Source of the DNA: Parvibaculum lavamentivorans DS-1
GTDB lineage: Bacteria; Pseudomonadota; Alphaproteobacteria; Parvibaculales; Parvibaculaceae
Direction of reading: 5' to 3'
Length of the DNA stretch: 64,000 nt
Assembly: GCF_000017565.1 (NCBI RefSeq)
Contig: NC_009719.1
Location: 2,525,001 to 2,589,000 of the forward strand
In this document: in pieces, positions 25,255 to 33,490 of the stretch
Numbering within the stretch: the stretch's first letter is position 1
Layout of the letters: each line of letters begins with the position of its first letter
The notes under the pieces: generated by a model
What the model saw: the letters and a program-made list of their open reading frames with translations, nothing else
Databases searched by the model: none
Told to the model about the DNA's origin: nothing
Translations under genes and position numbers: made by a program

Positions 25255-26004
25255 ATGGAAAACCTGAAGGGAAAGGTCGCCGTAGTCACCGGCGGCAATA
25301 GCGGAATCGGCAAGGCAACGGCGCGGCTGTTTGCCGAGCGGGGCGCACAGGTCGTCATCACGGGTCGCCGGCGGGACGCAGTACAGACCGCCGCAGCGGA
25401 GATCGGGTATGGCGTCATAGGACTGACCGGTGATGTCGCGGAACTGGACCATCACGCACGCCTGGTAGAGGAAATCCGGCGACGCTTTGGTGGCCTCGAC
25501 ATTTTCGTGGCCAATGCTGGCGTCATCAGCCTCGCGGCAACCCCCGATGTAACGGTCGCCGACTACGATCGGCAGTTTGCGGTCAATACACGAGGTACCT
25601 TCTTCGGCGTACAGGCGCTGCTGCCGCTCTTGCGCGACGGCGGCAGCATCGTGCTGGTGGGCTCTCTTGCAGCCACGAAAGTCCTCGAAAACCACGCCGT
25701 CTATGCCGGAACGAAGGCGGCGCTCGCAGCCTTCGCTCGCAACTGGGCGCTCGAGCTGAAAGCACGGCGTATCCGCGTGAATGTTCTCAGTCCGGGACCA
25801 GTGGATACGCCAGTCGTGACCAAGTTGGGCGTGTCCGACGCGGACAGACCCGCCTTTCTGGAGGCTATGGGCGAGAAGATTCCTGCCGGCCGCTTCGGCG
25901 ACGTCAGGGAGCTCGCGCGTGCCGCGCTGTTTCTGGTGTCGGACGAGAGCAGCTTCGTCAATGGAACAGAGCTGCATGTCGATGGCGGGATGTCGTTGAC
26001 CTGA
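25255..26004 (+). CDS. Short-chain dehydrogenase/reductase (SDR)
   Basis: A 249-aa classical SDR. The nucleotide-binding motif TGGNSGIG is at residues 12-19, with an Arg-rich ITGRRRD after the second strand favouring NADP(H). NAG is at about residue 88, the catalytic Ser in LVGSLAAT, and Tyr-x3-Lys in YAGTK. The C-terminal [12 protein letters not shown] closes the fold. Substrate unknown. The gene lies between an efflux pair and a Tat-exported hydrolase on the same strand, each with its own ribosome site. Confidence 0.92.
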   Translation: MENLKGKVAVVTGGNSGIGKATARLFAERGAQVVITGRRRDAVQTAAAEIGYGVIGLTGDVAELDHHARLVEEIRRRFGGLDIFVANAGVISLAATPDVTVADYDRQFAVNTRGTFFGVQALLPLLRDGGSIVLVGSLAATKVLENHAVYAGTKAALAAFARNWALELKARRIRVNVLSPGPVDTPVVTKLGVSDADRPAFLEAMGEKIPAGRFGDVRELARAALFLVSDESSFVNGTELHVDGGMSLT

Positions 26005-26077
26005 GCTGCCACGCACGTGGCTCGACGAGCCGGCCAAGCAATCCACACCGCCTATTTCAAACCGAAGGATAACGACA

Positions 26078-27064
26078 ATGGAAACCGATCCTCCCTTAAG
26101 TCCTACCGCATCCCGCCGCGACGTCATGTTGGGCGCCGCATCCGCTGCCATAGCCGCGGGACTATCTGCTGCTGCCTTGGCTCAAACAACATCGGCAAAG
26201 GCAATCTCCTTCTCAACTCCAACCAACGGAAAGCAGATCATGAATACAATCACCACAAAGGACGGCATCGAAATCTTCTACAAGGACTGGGGTTCGGGAC
26301 AGCCGATCGTATTTCACCACGGTTGGCCGCTGAGTTCCGACGACTGGGACGCACAGATGCTCTATTTCGTCAAGCGGGGTTATCGCGTCATCGCTCATGA
26401 CCGGCGCGGCCACGGCCGTTCGAGCCAGGTCGGCGACGGCCACGACATGGATCATTATGCGGCCGATGCGGCGGCCGTTGTCGAGCATCTCGACCTTCGC
26501 AACGCAATTCACATCGGTCATTCCACCGGCGGCGGCGAAGCCGCGCGCTACGTCGCTCGCCACGGACGGGGACGCGTCGCCAAGCTGGTTCTCATCGGGG
26601 CAGTGCCGCCGATCATGGTGAAGACGTCCGCGAATCCGGGTGGTCTGCCGATCGAGGTGTTTGATGGCTTGCGTGAGCAGCTTGCCGCCAACCGCGCCCA
26701 ATTCTATCTCGATTTCGCAAGCGGGCCTTTCTACGGCTTCAACCGGCCGGGCGCAAAGGCGTCACAGGGCATTATCGAGAACTGGTGGCGTCAGGGCATG
26801 ATGGGCGGCGTCAAGGCGCACTACGACGGGATCAAGGCCTTTTCCGAGACCGATTTCACGGAGGACCTCAAGGCAATCGATGTGCCTGTTCTCGTCATGC
26901 ACGGAGATGACGATCAAATCGTGCCAATCGCCGACTCCGCACCGCTCTCGGCAAAGCTGCTGAAAAAGGCTGAGCTCAAGGTGTATGAAAAGCTCCCCCA
27001 TGGCATGTGCACGACCCACGCCGACCTGATCAATTCCGACCTTCTCGACTTCATCAAGGCGTAA
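26078..27064 (+). CDS. Tat-exported alpha/beta hydrolase (non-haem chloroperoxidase-like)
   Basis: A 328-aa alpha/beta hydrolase. Residues 1-36 form a twin-arginine signal ([11 protein letters not shown], then a hydrophobic stretch ending ALAQ), so the enzyme should be exported folded to the periplasm. The mature part shows [11 protein letters not shown] (oxyanion hole), the nucleophile elbow GHSTGGGE, the acid in [10 protein letters not shown] and the histidine in KLPHGM. This is the pattern of bacterial cofactor-free haloperoxidases/esterases. A methionine (MNTITTKDG, about residue 55) marks where cytoplasmic homologues begin, so a signal has been added to a common enzyme. Start supported by AAGGATAACGAC. 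Confidence 0.88.
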   Translation: METDPPLSPTASRRDVMLGAASAAIAAGLSAAALAQTTSAKAISFSTPTNGKQIMNTITTKDGIEIFYKDWGSGQPIVFHHGWPLSSDDWDAQMLYFVKRGYRVIAHDRRGHGRSSQVGDGHDMDHYAADAAAVVEHLDLRNAIHIGHSTGGGEAARYVARHGRGRVAKLVLIGAVPPIMVKTSANPGGLPIEVFDGLREQLAANRAQFYLDFASGPFYGFNRPGAKASQGIIENWWRQGMMGGVKAHYDGIKAFSETDFTEDLKAIDVPVLVMHGDDDQIVPIADSAPLSAKLLKKAELKVYEKLPHGMCTTHADLINSDLLDFIKA

Positions 27065-27087
27065 TCGCAGGAACTTCGGTGAGTGGA

Positions 27088-27110
27088 AGGGCGGGCAACT
27101 TGCCCGCCCT
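27088..27110. terminator. Bidirectional hairpin between convergent genes
   Basis: AGGGCGGGCAA pairs with TTGCCCGCCCT, forming a strong GC-rich stem 24 bases after the hydrolase stop, in the gap before the convergent trpS end. No T run follows on either side, so termination efficiency is uncertain. Confidence 0.6.
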
Positions 27111-27225
27111 GTTCGCGACAAGTGCGTCGCCACCGCGTGTTGCGGATCGATGAGCGTCGACATCGTTGAAAGCCGAGACGCCTCGGAACCAACCTTCTAC
27201 TCGATGTCTCTTTCAGTATCTTTCA

Positions 27226-28227
27226 CTACAACACAAACAGACCGAGGCCCTCAACCACTTCGCGCTTTGTGGTCTCGGTACGGCTCCGGGCCCTTTCGGT
27301 CCCGCTGCGTATCACGTCGAGCACGTACGGCAGGTCTTTGGCCAACTCTTCGCGGTGTGTCCGGATTGGCCCGATGAGCGCCTGCAGAATTTCGTCGAGA
27401 CGCCGTTTGATCTTGCCGTCTCCCAATCCGCCTTGCCGATACTGAGCCTTCAGCTCCTCGAGAGTGATGAGGTCCTCGTCGAAAGCGTCGAGGAAGGCAA
27501 AGACGACGTTACCCTCCACCTGTCCCGGATCTTCTATCCTCAGATGGTTGGGATCGGTAAACATCGCCCTTACCGCTGTCGAGATGACCTCGGGCGGAGC
27601 AGAGAGTGAGATGGCGTTGCCCGCCGATTTGGACATTTTGGCTTTGCCGTCGATCCCCGGCAGCCGCCCGGTTTTCGGAATGATTGCCTGTGCTTCCAGC
27701 AGGATCGTCTTGCCCGCCGTAGCATTGATGCGGCGCACTATTTCGTTGGTCTGTTCAATCAACGGAGCCTGGTCCTCGCCCACCGGCACCACCGTTGCCT
27801 TGAAGGCTGTGATATCCGCTGCTTGCGCCGCAGGATAACAAAGGAAGCCTGCCGGAATGTCGCGCCCAAAGCCACGTGCCCTGATTTCGTCCTTGATCGT
27901 CGGATTGCGTTCTAGGCGGGAGACTGTCACGAAGTTCAGATAGAGCATCGAGAGCTCGGCCAGGGCCGGGAGGCCCGATTGCAGACAGATCGTCGTCTTC
28001 TCGGGATCGATCCCTGTTGCAAGATAGTCCAGAGCGACTTCGGTTACGTTGCGACGCACCTTGCCTGGATCATGGGCATTGTCGGTGAGGGCCTGCGTGT
28101 CGGCCAGGAGCAGAAACTGCTCGTGGCTCTCCTGAAACCGAAGCCGATTGCGCAACGATCCCGCGAAGTGGCCTATGTGCAGGGGACCGGTGGTGCGGTC
28201 GCCGGTCAGAATTACAGGTCTGGTCAT
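27226..28227 (-). CDS. trpS: Tryptophanyl-tRNA synthetase
   Basis: A class I aminoacyl-tRNA synthetase of 333 aa that charges tRNA-Trp. The ATP-binding signature is GPLHIGHF near residue 14 and the second signature is KMSKSAG near residue 200. Length is typical of bacterial TrpRS. A trp-type attenuator lies in the leader: a tandem-Trp leader peptide at 28335-28382 and a terminator at 28277-28302, 50 bases before the start codon. An AGAGG ribosome site lies about 11 bases ahead of the ATG. Attenuator control suggests this may be a second, inducible TrpRS beside a housekeeping copy elsewhere, as seen with indolmycin-type resistance; that is inference. Confidence 0.95.
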   Translation of the reverse strand: MTRPVILTGDRTTGPLHIGHFAGSLRNRLRFQESHEQFLLLADTQALTDNAHDPGKVRRNVTEVALDYLATGIDPEKTTICLQSGLPALAELSMLYLNFVTVSRLERNPTIKDEIRARGFGRDIPAGFLCYPAAQAADITAFKATVVPVGEDQAPLIEQTNEIVRRINATAGKTILLEAQAIIPKTGRLPGIDGKAKMSKSAGNAISLSAPPEVISTAVRAMFTDPNHLRIEDPGQVEGNVVFAFLDAFDEDLITLEELKAQYRQGGLGDGKIKRRLDEILQALIGPIRTHREELAKDLPYVLDVIRSGTERARSRTETTKREVVEGLGLFVL

Positions 28228-28276
28228 GGGGTATCATCCTCTCGAGGTGAGGGAGACGCCGCATGGAGGGATCATT

Positions 28277-28302
28277 AAAAAAGGCCGCTCAATACGGCGG
28301 CC
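28277..28302 (-). terminator. Attenuator terminator in the trpS leader
   Basis: On the minus strand GGCCGC (28302-28297), an 8-base loop, GCGGCC (28288-28283) and six T residues form a rho-independent terminator upstream of trpS. Its 5-prime arm is also perfectly complementary to GCGGCC at 28330-28325, which gives a competing antiterminator hairpin. GCGGCC can in turn pair, through GGCCGG, with CTGGCC at the end of the leader peptide codons. This is the 1:2, 2:3, 3:4 logic of trp attenuation. Confidence 0.85.
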
Positions 28303-28334
28303 CTGAAGATGCAAAGAAACGTCCGGCCGCGTTG

Positions 28335-28382
28335 TCAGCAGGCCAGCCACCAGAAATTGGCGATGTTCGTTTCCGTTTTCAT
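28335..28382 (-). CDS. trp-type leader peptide of trpS
   Basis: A 15-codon open frame, MKTETNIANFWWLAC, with two adjacent tryptophan codons at positions 11 and 12, directly before the antiterminator/terminator pair. Ribosome stalling at the Trp codons when charged tRNA-Trp is scarce would free segment 2 to form the antiterminator and let trpS be transcribed. There is no ribosome site: the ATG lies exactly where transcription should begin (seven bases after the -10 element), so the transcript is probably leaderless, as reported for rhizobial trpL. Its cysteine codon is followed by TGA. No protein function is expected. Confidence 0.85.
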   Translation of the reverse strand: MKTETNIANFWWLAC

Positions 28383-28389
28383 GGGCAAC

Positions 28390-28418
28390 TCCGTATGCCC
28401 ACCGGGGGAGCAAGTCAA
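28390..28418 (-). promoter_or_regulatory. Promoter of the trpS leader transcript
   Basis: TTGACT (28418-28413), 17 bases, TACGGA (28395-28390) on the minus strand. The expected transcription start falls on the A of the leader ATG at 28382. The -35 element is a five-of-six match; the -10 is weak. Confidence 0.6.
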
Positions 28419-28561
28419 CGGGAAGTTGCGCAGGCGTCGCTTTGGACAGAAAGCGGCCCCTCCGCTCGTCTTCACCTATCATCAAGCATCGCTGCGCCCA
28501 TCCGACATGTGGCGGTGCATGGCATCATCGCAAGATCGACTCACAACCTGGAGTGCTCGCG

Positions 28562-30064
28562 ATGGGGCCAGATCAATTGCTTGTCCGGATGATCGACACT
28601 TTCTGCCGTCAGCGCGCCGCGACGGGACTTTCAGATGATGAGGTCGATGACCTCTGCAGGTACTGCCAACGGCTGATCGAAGAGCGTCAGCTTCCACCAA
28701 GAACGGGAACGAAGTTCGATTGGCAGTCGATAGCGTTTGCTACCGGGATCGATCCCGAAAGGTTCAGGGCGGTGGCTAAAAGCCTCACCTACGGCTTCGA
28801 TGCACTCGCGCGCGAAATCCCGAGGCTGCCGGAGAGGGAATTCCTGCCTCCACAAATGCCCGAAGCGGATTCCGCCGCACCAGCCGCAAAGCGAACATCC
28901 AAACGGGTTGAGAAGGTGCCGGAGGTAGGTCCGAGGAAACGAGCGCCGCGGCGGCAAATCAGCAGGACGAGGCAAAGGAAGGATGGATCTCGTAAGCCCG
29001 GGCCAATTCCAAGACCCGTCGTGGAGTTTCCCGAAGCTCAACCGGGAGACTGGGAGGATCTGGTGGAATTCCACGCCGCGCTGCAGCTTCACATGCGAAG
29101 GCACGGCGACAGCGCCTGGCACCTGCACAAGGCGATCGCGAAGCCCAGGGATGCCTTCGACAGAAGAACCATCCTGGCATGGGCGCGAGGAGAAAACCTT
29201 CCCGCAAATGTCGACAGCCTCGAAATGCTGCGGCGGATCGAGCATCGCTACCGTCTGCCCGCGGGCTATTTTCAGGCGAAACTGCAGGGCCGGAAACGCT
29301 CTGTCTCCGGACACCGGCGCCTGCCGGATATCTCGGCGTCGGAACGCAGGCGCATGGCCTGGCATCTGCCTACCGACTTCGACCGCCGCCCCGAGGAGGA
29401 ACGCAACGAGATCCTCGATTGGGTAAGGCGGGTGATCATCACGGGAACGACGGACTATCGCCGCTACCAGGCGGCGATGTGCAAGCAGCGGTTCTCCGTC
29501 CAGTTCACGGGGCTGGATAACACGAAGGCCCGCCGTCGCCGCCCTGCGAGCGAAGGTGCCACCGGGTTCGTAACGCCAGTCGAAGCCCCTGCTCAACTCA
29601 GGCAGGAGATGGCCGATCTCATGGGCTTCAAGACGGCCACCCTGACGGCAATCGGCTTCCAGAGACAGGGGCAATGGGGTGAGGAGACGGCGTCCCAGAA
29701 ACTTGAGCACCTCGGTCTGATGCTTGGTGCGCTCACAGCCACGCCCGACAGCGAAGTCAGAGGATACGGCATCGCGCTCGAGAATCTGACACTGGGCCTT
29801 CTGGTCTTTCCGGCGGTGTGGGACTGGTACCTCCGATGGAGAGAGCGCCGCCGCGGCTTCTTCACCAACTGGGAGGTCGACATGCTTCGGACGGCCTTGG
29901 CGCTCACCCGGAAGGACACGGGCTGGGTCCGGCAGACGCCGCGTCTCGCAGAGATGTTGAATCCCATCGAGGGGCTCGTGTCGGCAGAGGACATTGCAGA
30001 GACACGGGCGGACTGGAACGCAGCCTGCGACAGGCTGCACAGCTTTGCCACGGCACGCGCGTAG
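28562..30064 (+). CDS. Uncharacterised partner protein of a split tyrosine recombinase
   Basis: A 500-aa protein I do not recognise by name. The first 110 residues look helical; residues about 110-150 are very basic (runs such as RKRAPRRQ and RTRQRK), suggesting DNA contact. A region near residues 185-240 (WHLHKAIAKPRDAFDRRTILAWARGENLP) resembles a Cro/C1-type helix-turn-helix and is followed by an Arg-rich segment. The C-terminal half is Trp- and Arg-rich. The following gene is in the same frame after one TAG and four codons and holds a tyrosine-recombinase catalytic domain, so this protein probably supplies DNA binding. The ATG at 28562 has GGAG eight bases upstream. Confidence 0.6.
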   Translation: MGPDQLLVRMIDTFCRQRAATGLSDDEVDDLCRYCQRLIEERQLPPRTGTKFDWQSIAFATGIDPERFRAVAKSLTYGFDALAREIPRLPEREFLPPQMPEADSAAPAAKRTSKRVEKVPEVGPRKRAPRRQISRTRQRKDGSRKPGPIPRPVVEFPEAQPGDWEDLVEFHAALQLHMRRHGDSAWHLHKAIAKPRDAFDRRTILAWARGENLPANVDSLEMLRRIEHRYRLPAGYFQAKLQGRKRSVSGHRRLPDISASERRRMAWHLPTDFDRRPEEERNEILDWVRRVIITGTTDYRRYQAAMCKQRFSVQFTGLDNTKARRRRPASEGATGFVTPVEAPAQLRQEMADLMGFKTATLTAIGFQRQGQWGEETASQKLEHLGLMLGALTATPDSEVRGYGIALENLTLGLLVFPAVWDWYLRWRERRRGFFTNWEVDMLRTALALTRKDTGWVRQTPRLAEMLNPIEGLVSAEDIAETRADWNAACDRLHSFATARA

Positions 30065-30076
30065 GAGATCGAGCGT

Positions 30077-30889
30077 GTGTCACGCGTCCACCGCGATCCG
30101 TTCGAGCCCATCCTTCCGATCCTGGAGGCGGAAAGCCCTCTTGCCGAGTACCGGAAGATCACCGAAGAAATCCTCCGCTATATGCCCGACGAGCGACGGT
30201 ATCCCATTGCGGCATCCGAGGCCGTTCGTTCGTTCCTGATGCTGAGGATCGGGCTGCACTCCGGTCTCCGTCAGAAGAACCTGCGCCAGCTTCTCATCTG
30301 CGGCCGAGACGAGGTGCCCTTGTCGGAACGGCGTCTGACAGAACTCAAGCGGGGTCAACTCCGTTGGAACAACCGCTCTTCGGGATGGGAGCTCTTCATT
30401 CCGTCCGCCGCCTTCAAGAACGCGAACTCATCCTACTTCGGGAGCAAACCGTTCCAGCTCGTGCTTCCGGATCTCGGCGGCCTTTATGAGGCGATAGATG
30501 CCTATGTCAGCCGGCACCGGCCACGACTGCTCCGCCAGGCATCCGATCCGGGAACCTTCTTCGTGAAGACCGTGAAGACCACCTCGGCGAACGCAGCCTA
30601 CAATCAGACGACCTTCTACGAAGCGTGGCGGCTCGCGATCCAGCGATACGGCATCTACAACCCCTATACCGGACGAGGCGCTATTGAAGGCCTGCTGCCC
30701 CATGGTCCGCATAACGTCCGGGACGTACTCGCAACTCATATCCTGAAGAAGACCGGCTCCTACGAGCAGGCGAGCTACGCCATTCAGGACACACCCGACA
30801 TGGTGGCGAAGCACTACGGCCGGTTCCTGCCGCACGACAAGGCGGCGCTCGCGGCGCAGGTCCTCAACAAGGTATGGGAGGCTTCGTAG
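30077..30889 (+). CDS. Tyrosine recombinase/phage-integrase catalytic domain protein
   Basis: A 270-aa protein with the catalytic domain of tyrosine site-specific recombinases. The first catalytic Arg is in HSGLRQKNLR (near residue 60), the His-x2-Arg box is HNVRDVLATH (near residue 215), and the nucleophile Tyr is in AKHYGRF (near residue 245). There is little room for the N-terminal core-binding domain, which may be provided by the gene upstream. The GTG start is preceded by TAGGAG, where the upstream stop forms part of the ribosome site, a sign of coupled translation. It would catalyse integration or inversion through a short site. Confidence 0.8.
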   Translation: MSRVHRDPFEPILPILEAESPLAEYRKITEEILRYMPDERRYPIAASEAVRSFLMLRIGLHSGLRQKNLRQLLICGRDEVPLSERRLTELKRGQLRWNNRSSGWELFIPSAAFKNANSSYFGSKPFQLVLPDLGGLYEAIDAYVSRHRPRLLRQASDPGTFFVKTVKTTSANAAYNQTTFYEAWRLAIQRYGIYNPYTGRGAIEGLLPHGPHNVRDVLATHILKKTGSYEQASYAIQDTPDMVAKHYGRFLPHDKAALAAQVLNKVWEAS

Positions 30890-31259
30890 GCATGCAGGGC
30901 AACGGTGACCTTTTCAGCCCATCAGAAGCGCTAACTCTTTGATATTGCGGCGTTTGCCCCAAAATCAGCGAAAAGCCGGAATTTCTGGGGCAAAGTCTTT
31001 GCTTTCAACAGGTTAGCCAAAAAGGGCAATGATCCGTCTACGTCACGCCAGCAACTAGCAACGCCAACTTCGAGACGGCGTTGTTGCTGCCAGCCAACAC
31101 TTCCACAAGAAAGCAGCAATCAGCGCTTCGCTGAAGCCGCGGAATTGCGGGTGTTATGTTGCTGAAAGAACCTTGACTCGGGATATCGTCCGCGCCTTTG
31201 TTCTTGTTATGTTCTCGGCGTCGCCGTAGCCTTCTCCGCACCGCAAAAGGAGGACGGGC
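30890..31259. other. Intergenic region with a spaced inverted repeat
   Basis: No gene is seen. TTTGCCCC at 30953-30960 is repeated inverted as GGGGCAAA at 30987-30994, 26 bases apart, about 65 bp after the recombinase stop. It could be a recombination core or an operator. The rest is of lower GC than the flanking genes, consistent with an accessory region. A ribosome site AAGGAGG lies just ahead of the next gene at 31260. Confidence 0.4.
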
Positions 31260-31604
31260 ATGGTTATCGTGGTTGCACGTGAAGGTGTTCTGCAAACCCG
31301 CTATCTGAACGAAGAGATCGAGCGGCTGAAAGCGCTCTGCCTCGACCTCGAATGGCTCCGAGCCGGTGTGTTGCCGTCGATCGAGGACCTCGAAGACGCA
31401 CCTCTTCTCGACAATTACGAAATCACCTTGCGGGACGTACCCGCTCTCAAGGGAAGGGTCGTTGCGCACCCGGTTATCGGCACGGCGACTGCTCTCACAT
31501 CTGAGCTGCGCGTGATGGCTCCTGATCTAGGCTGGGCGCGCACAATGTCTCGCTTCTACAGGCTTGGCTCTCCCCGCGATACGATCACGAGGATGTTCTC
31601 CTGA
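31260..31604 (+). CDS. Small hypothetical protein, possibly DUF6634
   Basis: A 114-aa protein with no membrane segment or signal. It has an N-terminal charged helix (TRYLNEEIERLKALCLDLEWLRAG) and a C-terminal part ending RFYRLGSPRD. The overall look recalls DUF6634 proteins of Rhizobiales plasmids and islands, but this is a weak recollection. Function unknown. A good AAGGAGG ribosome site supports the ATG. A perfect 14-bp inverted repeat begins nine bases after its stop. Confidence 0.55.
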   Translation: MVIVVAREGVLQTRYLNEEIERLKALCLDLEWLRAGVLPSIEDLEDAPLLDNYEITLRDVPALKGRVVAHPVIGTATALTSELRVMAPDLGWARTMSRFYRLGSPRDTITRMFS

Positions 31605-31612
31605 CATGGGAG

Positions 31613-31648
31613 TCCTTGCCACACAAAAATATTCTTGTGTGGCAAGGA
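31613..31648. repeat. Perfect 14-bp inverted repeat (hairpin)
   Basis: TCCTTGCCACACAA at 31613-31626 and its exact complement TTGTGTGGCAAGGA at 31635-31648 enclose an 8-base AT loop. It follows the small gene by nine bases and could terminate transcription, but no T run follows on the plus strand. A protein-binding or recombination site is also possible. Confidence 0.65.
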
Positions 31649-31783
31649 TTGGCGCAGAGCTACTGAAGTTGGGAGGCCGAGCTGAGGCATGTTTCAGATT
31701 TGATGTCCCCGGCGCGCCATTGGCCCTTTGCTTGAAATAGCGTTCTCGTGCAAGGCGACCGAATGCTTCGAGCTTTATGCGGG

Positions 31784-32455
31784 TCAGGCCTTCAATTTAC
31801 GGATTTCGATATTTCGTCCGGTTGAGGACACGGTGATTTCAAAATGATCCGTCTGCGCAATACCGGCAATGTTGCGCGGCCGATGCGCGACGACATTGAC
31901 GCCTGTGCGCCGTCGCGGGCTGTCGTAAAGAATGCCTGCGCCGCCGGACGCGCGAACCGCCTCGCCGAATTTCTGTGCCTCGGCATAGCTATCGCTTGCG
32001 TAGAGATCAGGGCGGACTGATTGTTGCCCCCTGATGTCGAGATACTCGCCTTGAAGCGTTGCCGTGTAGGCGCGGTAAATCCGGGTCATTCCCGGCACGC
32101 CGCGGGCAACCGCTTCGCGGCGCAGATGATGCCCGACTTCCGCGGCCGCGGTGCGGATATCACCGGCGGCATACCATGCGCCGAGATCCGGGCCGTTGAA
32201 CCGCATGCCGCCGGGGGCGGCATGAAGAAAGGCGGCCATGACCACACTCGCATTCGGCACGCCATAGACCCATTCGTCCTTGGGTAGACGATCGATGCGT
32301 TCGGCGACAAGCCGGTCATTGGTCCAGCCGGCAAGTTCCATCACGGCTTCGAGGTCGGCCGCCGTCGCAACCGTGTCGAACAGTCCGACGGGCGGAAATC
32401 GCGAAGGGATCAGCCGATGCGAGGGCTGCGGCGCGGCAGCGTACGCATCCGTCAC
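31784..32455 (-). CDS. RES-domain toxin of a type II toxin-antitoxin pair
   Basis: A 223-aa RES-family protein. The conserved motif residues are visible: Arg in HRLIPSRFPPVGLFD near the N-terminus, Glu/Tyr in the central region (TRIYRAYTATLQGEYLDIRG) and Ser in ILYDSPRR. RES toxins (for example ParT, MbcT) modify or degrade NAD+ or target NAD-linked enzymes and stop growth. It starts with a GTG whose last bases overlap the antitoxin stop (GTGA), the usual antitoxin-first order, so translation is coupled. The neighbouring antitoxin is of the matching Xre/MbcA type, which supports the call strongly. Confidence 0.88.
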   Translation of the reverse strand: MTDAYAAAPQPSHRLIPSRFPPVGLFDTVATAADLEAVMELAGWTNDRLVAERIDRLPKDEWVYGVPNASVVMAAFLHAAPGGMRFNGPDLGAWYAAGDIRTAAAEVGHHLRREAVARGVPGMTRIYRAYTATLQGEYLDIRGQQSVRPDLYASDSYAEAQKFGEAVRASGGAGILYDSPRRRTGVNVVAHRPRNIAGIAQTDHFEITVSSTGRNIEIRKLKA

Positions 32456-32976
32456 TGGAAACCGAGCTCATCGTCGGTATAGGGCTCGAACGCTTCGTCG
32501 ATACTGCCCGGCGGCATGTAGAGCCCGCCGCGGGCACCGTCGAGAAAACGGCGCACGCTCAGCAATCCATCCTGAGAGCCGCTTGTGAGGAGATCGAGCG
32601 GTGGTCTGCCGCCGAACGGAAGGGCGCCATGCGACGTCGTCAGCCACTCGACGCCGGAACGCTCATCGGGAAAAAGAATGCCGAGCGCCTGGTGGATGCC
32701 CAGAACCGCCGAAATCCGCAACAGCACATCCACATCGAGCGTGATGGCCTCGTGCTCGCGCACCCGCTTGCACCAGTTGTGATAGGTGGATCGGGCCGGA
32801 AGGCCCAGGACCAGAAGGCGCTGTTCTTCTGTCAGGCCCCAGAGGTCCGCGATAGTCAGGAAGGTCCGCAGAGCGGGCGCGCTGAGACGGCGGCGGTTGG
32901 CCGGTGCGAACCGGGACACGTCGAGTCGCTGAAGGCCATCTCCTTCCCTAACGGGCCGCTTCTTCTGATTAGCCAT
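32452..32976 (-). CDS. Xre/MbcA/ParS-family antitoxin
   Basis: A 174-aa antitoxin. The N-terminal half contains a helix-turn-helix (LWGLTEEQRLLVLGLPARSTYHNW) and the C-terminal half the MbcA/ParS/Xre toxin-binding domain (LLRISAVLGIHQALGILFPD, then PLDLLTSGSQDGLLSVRRFLDGARGG split by short loops). It should neutralise the RES toxin and repress the operon. I prefer the ATG at 32976 because GGAGG lies five bases upstream; an ATG at 32988 is in frame. A palindrome GTCCA-TATC-TGGAC at 33005-33018 sits in the promoter, as expected for autoregulation. Confidence 0.87.
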   Translation of the reverse strand: MANQKKRPVREGDGLQRLDVSRFAPANRRRLSAPALRTFLTIADLWGLTEEQRLLVLGLPARSTYHNWCKRVREHEAITLDVDVLLRISAVLGIHQALGILFPDERSGVEWLTTSHGALPFGGRPPLDLLTSGSQDGLLSVRRFLDGARGGLYMPPGSIDEAFEPYTDDELGFQ

Positions 32977-33004
32977 CTTCGCCTCCATTCCAAATATAGA
33001 TATA

Positions 33005-33018
33005 GTCCATATCTGGAC
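33005..33018 (-). promoter_or_regulatory. Likely antitoxin operator in the RES/Xre promoter
   Basis: GTCCATATCTGGAC is an inverted repeat with 5-bp arms. On the minus strand it overlaps a TTGTCC-N16-TATATT promoter-like pair whose -10 lies about 10 bases before the in-frame upstream ATG. Repression by the antitoxin-toxin complex is the simplest reading. Confidence 0.5.
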
Positions 33019-33133
33019 AAACTACAACAATGCTGAACGGCACACCGGGTTCGCGCCCGCCTCCGTTTCGAGCCTGTGCCCGCAGACTTGAAAGAGAGGT
33101 GGCAAAATGCCACCTTTGGTGCGGAGGTTCCAC

Positions 33134-33490
33134 ATGGCCCAATCCATCAAGCTTGCCGACGACATCATGAAGATCGTGCGGCGCGAATCCGAACTGCAGA
33201 GCCGATCGGTCTCGGGACAGGTTGCACATTGGGTGCGTATAGGTCGCGCGATCGAGAAGTCGGGTAATTTCGATTACGCCCGGATAACGGCAGCCCTTTC
33301 GGGGGAAATCGGGACTGTGGATCTCACCTGCGAGGAAAAGGACGTCTGGCTCGACAGCTTCGTCGAGAAAATGGGGCAGCCCGGATCCGATGAGGAGGCC
33401 TGGTTTGCCCGGCGACGGCAGCTTGGCCTCGGTGTCGGTCTGGATACCAACGGCAACTTCGTGCGCGAGAAGACCGCAGGCGAGACTTGA
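33134..33490 (+). CDS. ParD-like antitoxin
   Basis: A 118-aa protein beginning MAQSIKLADDIMKIVRRES, with a ribbon-helix-helix-like N-terminus (RSVSGQVAHWVRIGRAIEKSG) typical of the ParD-like family that accompanies zeta-type toxins in proteobacteria. The C-terminal 50 residues would cover the toxin. The ATG at 33134 has GGAGG upstream; an earlier in-frame start is less likely. It ends in a four-base overlap with the zeta-toxin gene. It is divergent from the RES/Xre pair, 158 bp away, so two toxin-antitoxin systems share one control region. Confidence 0.8.
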   Translation: MAQSIKLADDIMKIVRRESELQSRSVSGQVAHWVRIGRAIEKSGNFDYARITAALSGEIGTVDLTCEEKDVWLDSFVEKMGQPGSDEEAWFARRRQLGLGVGLDTNGNFVREKTAGET

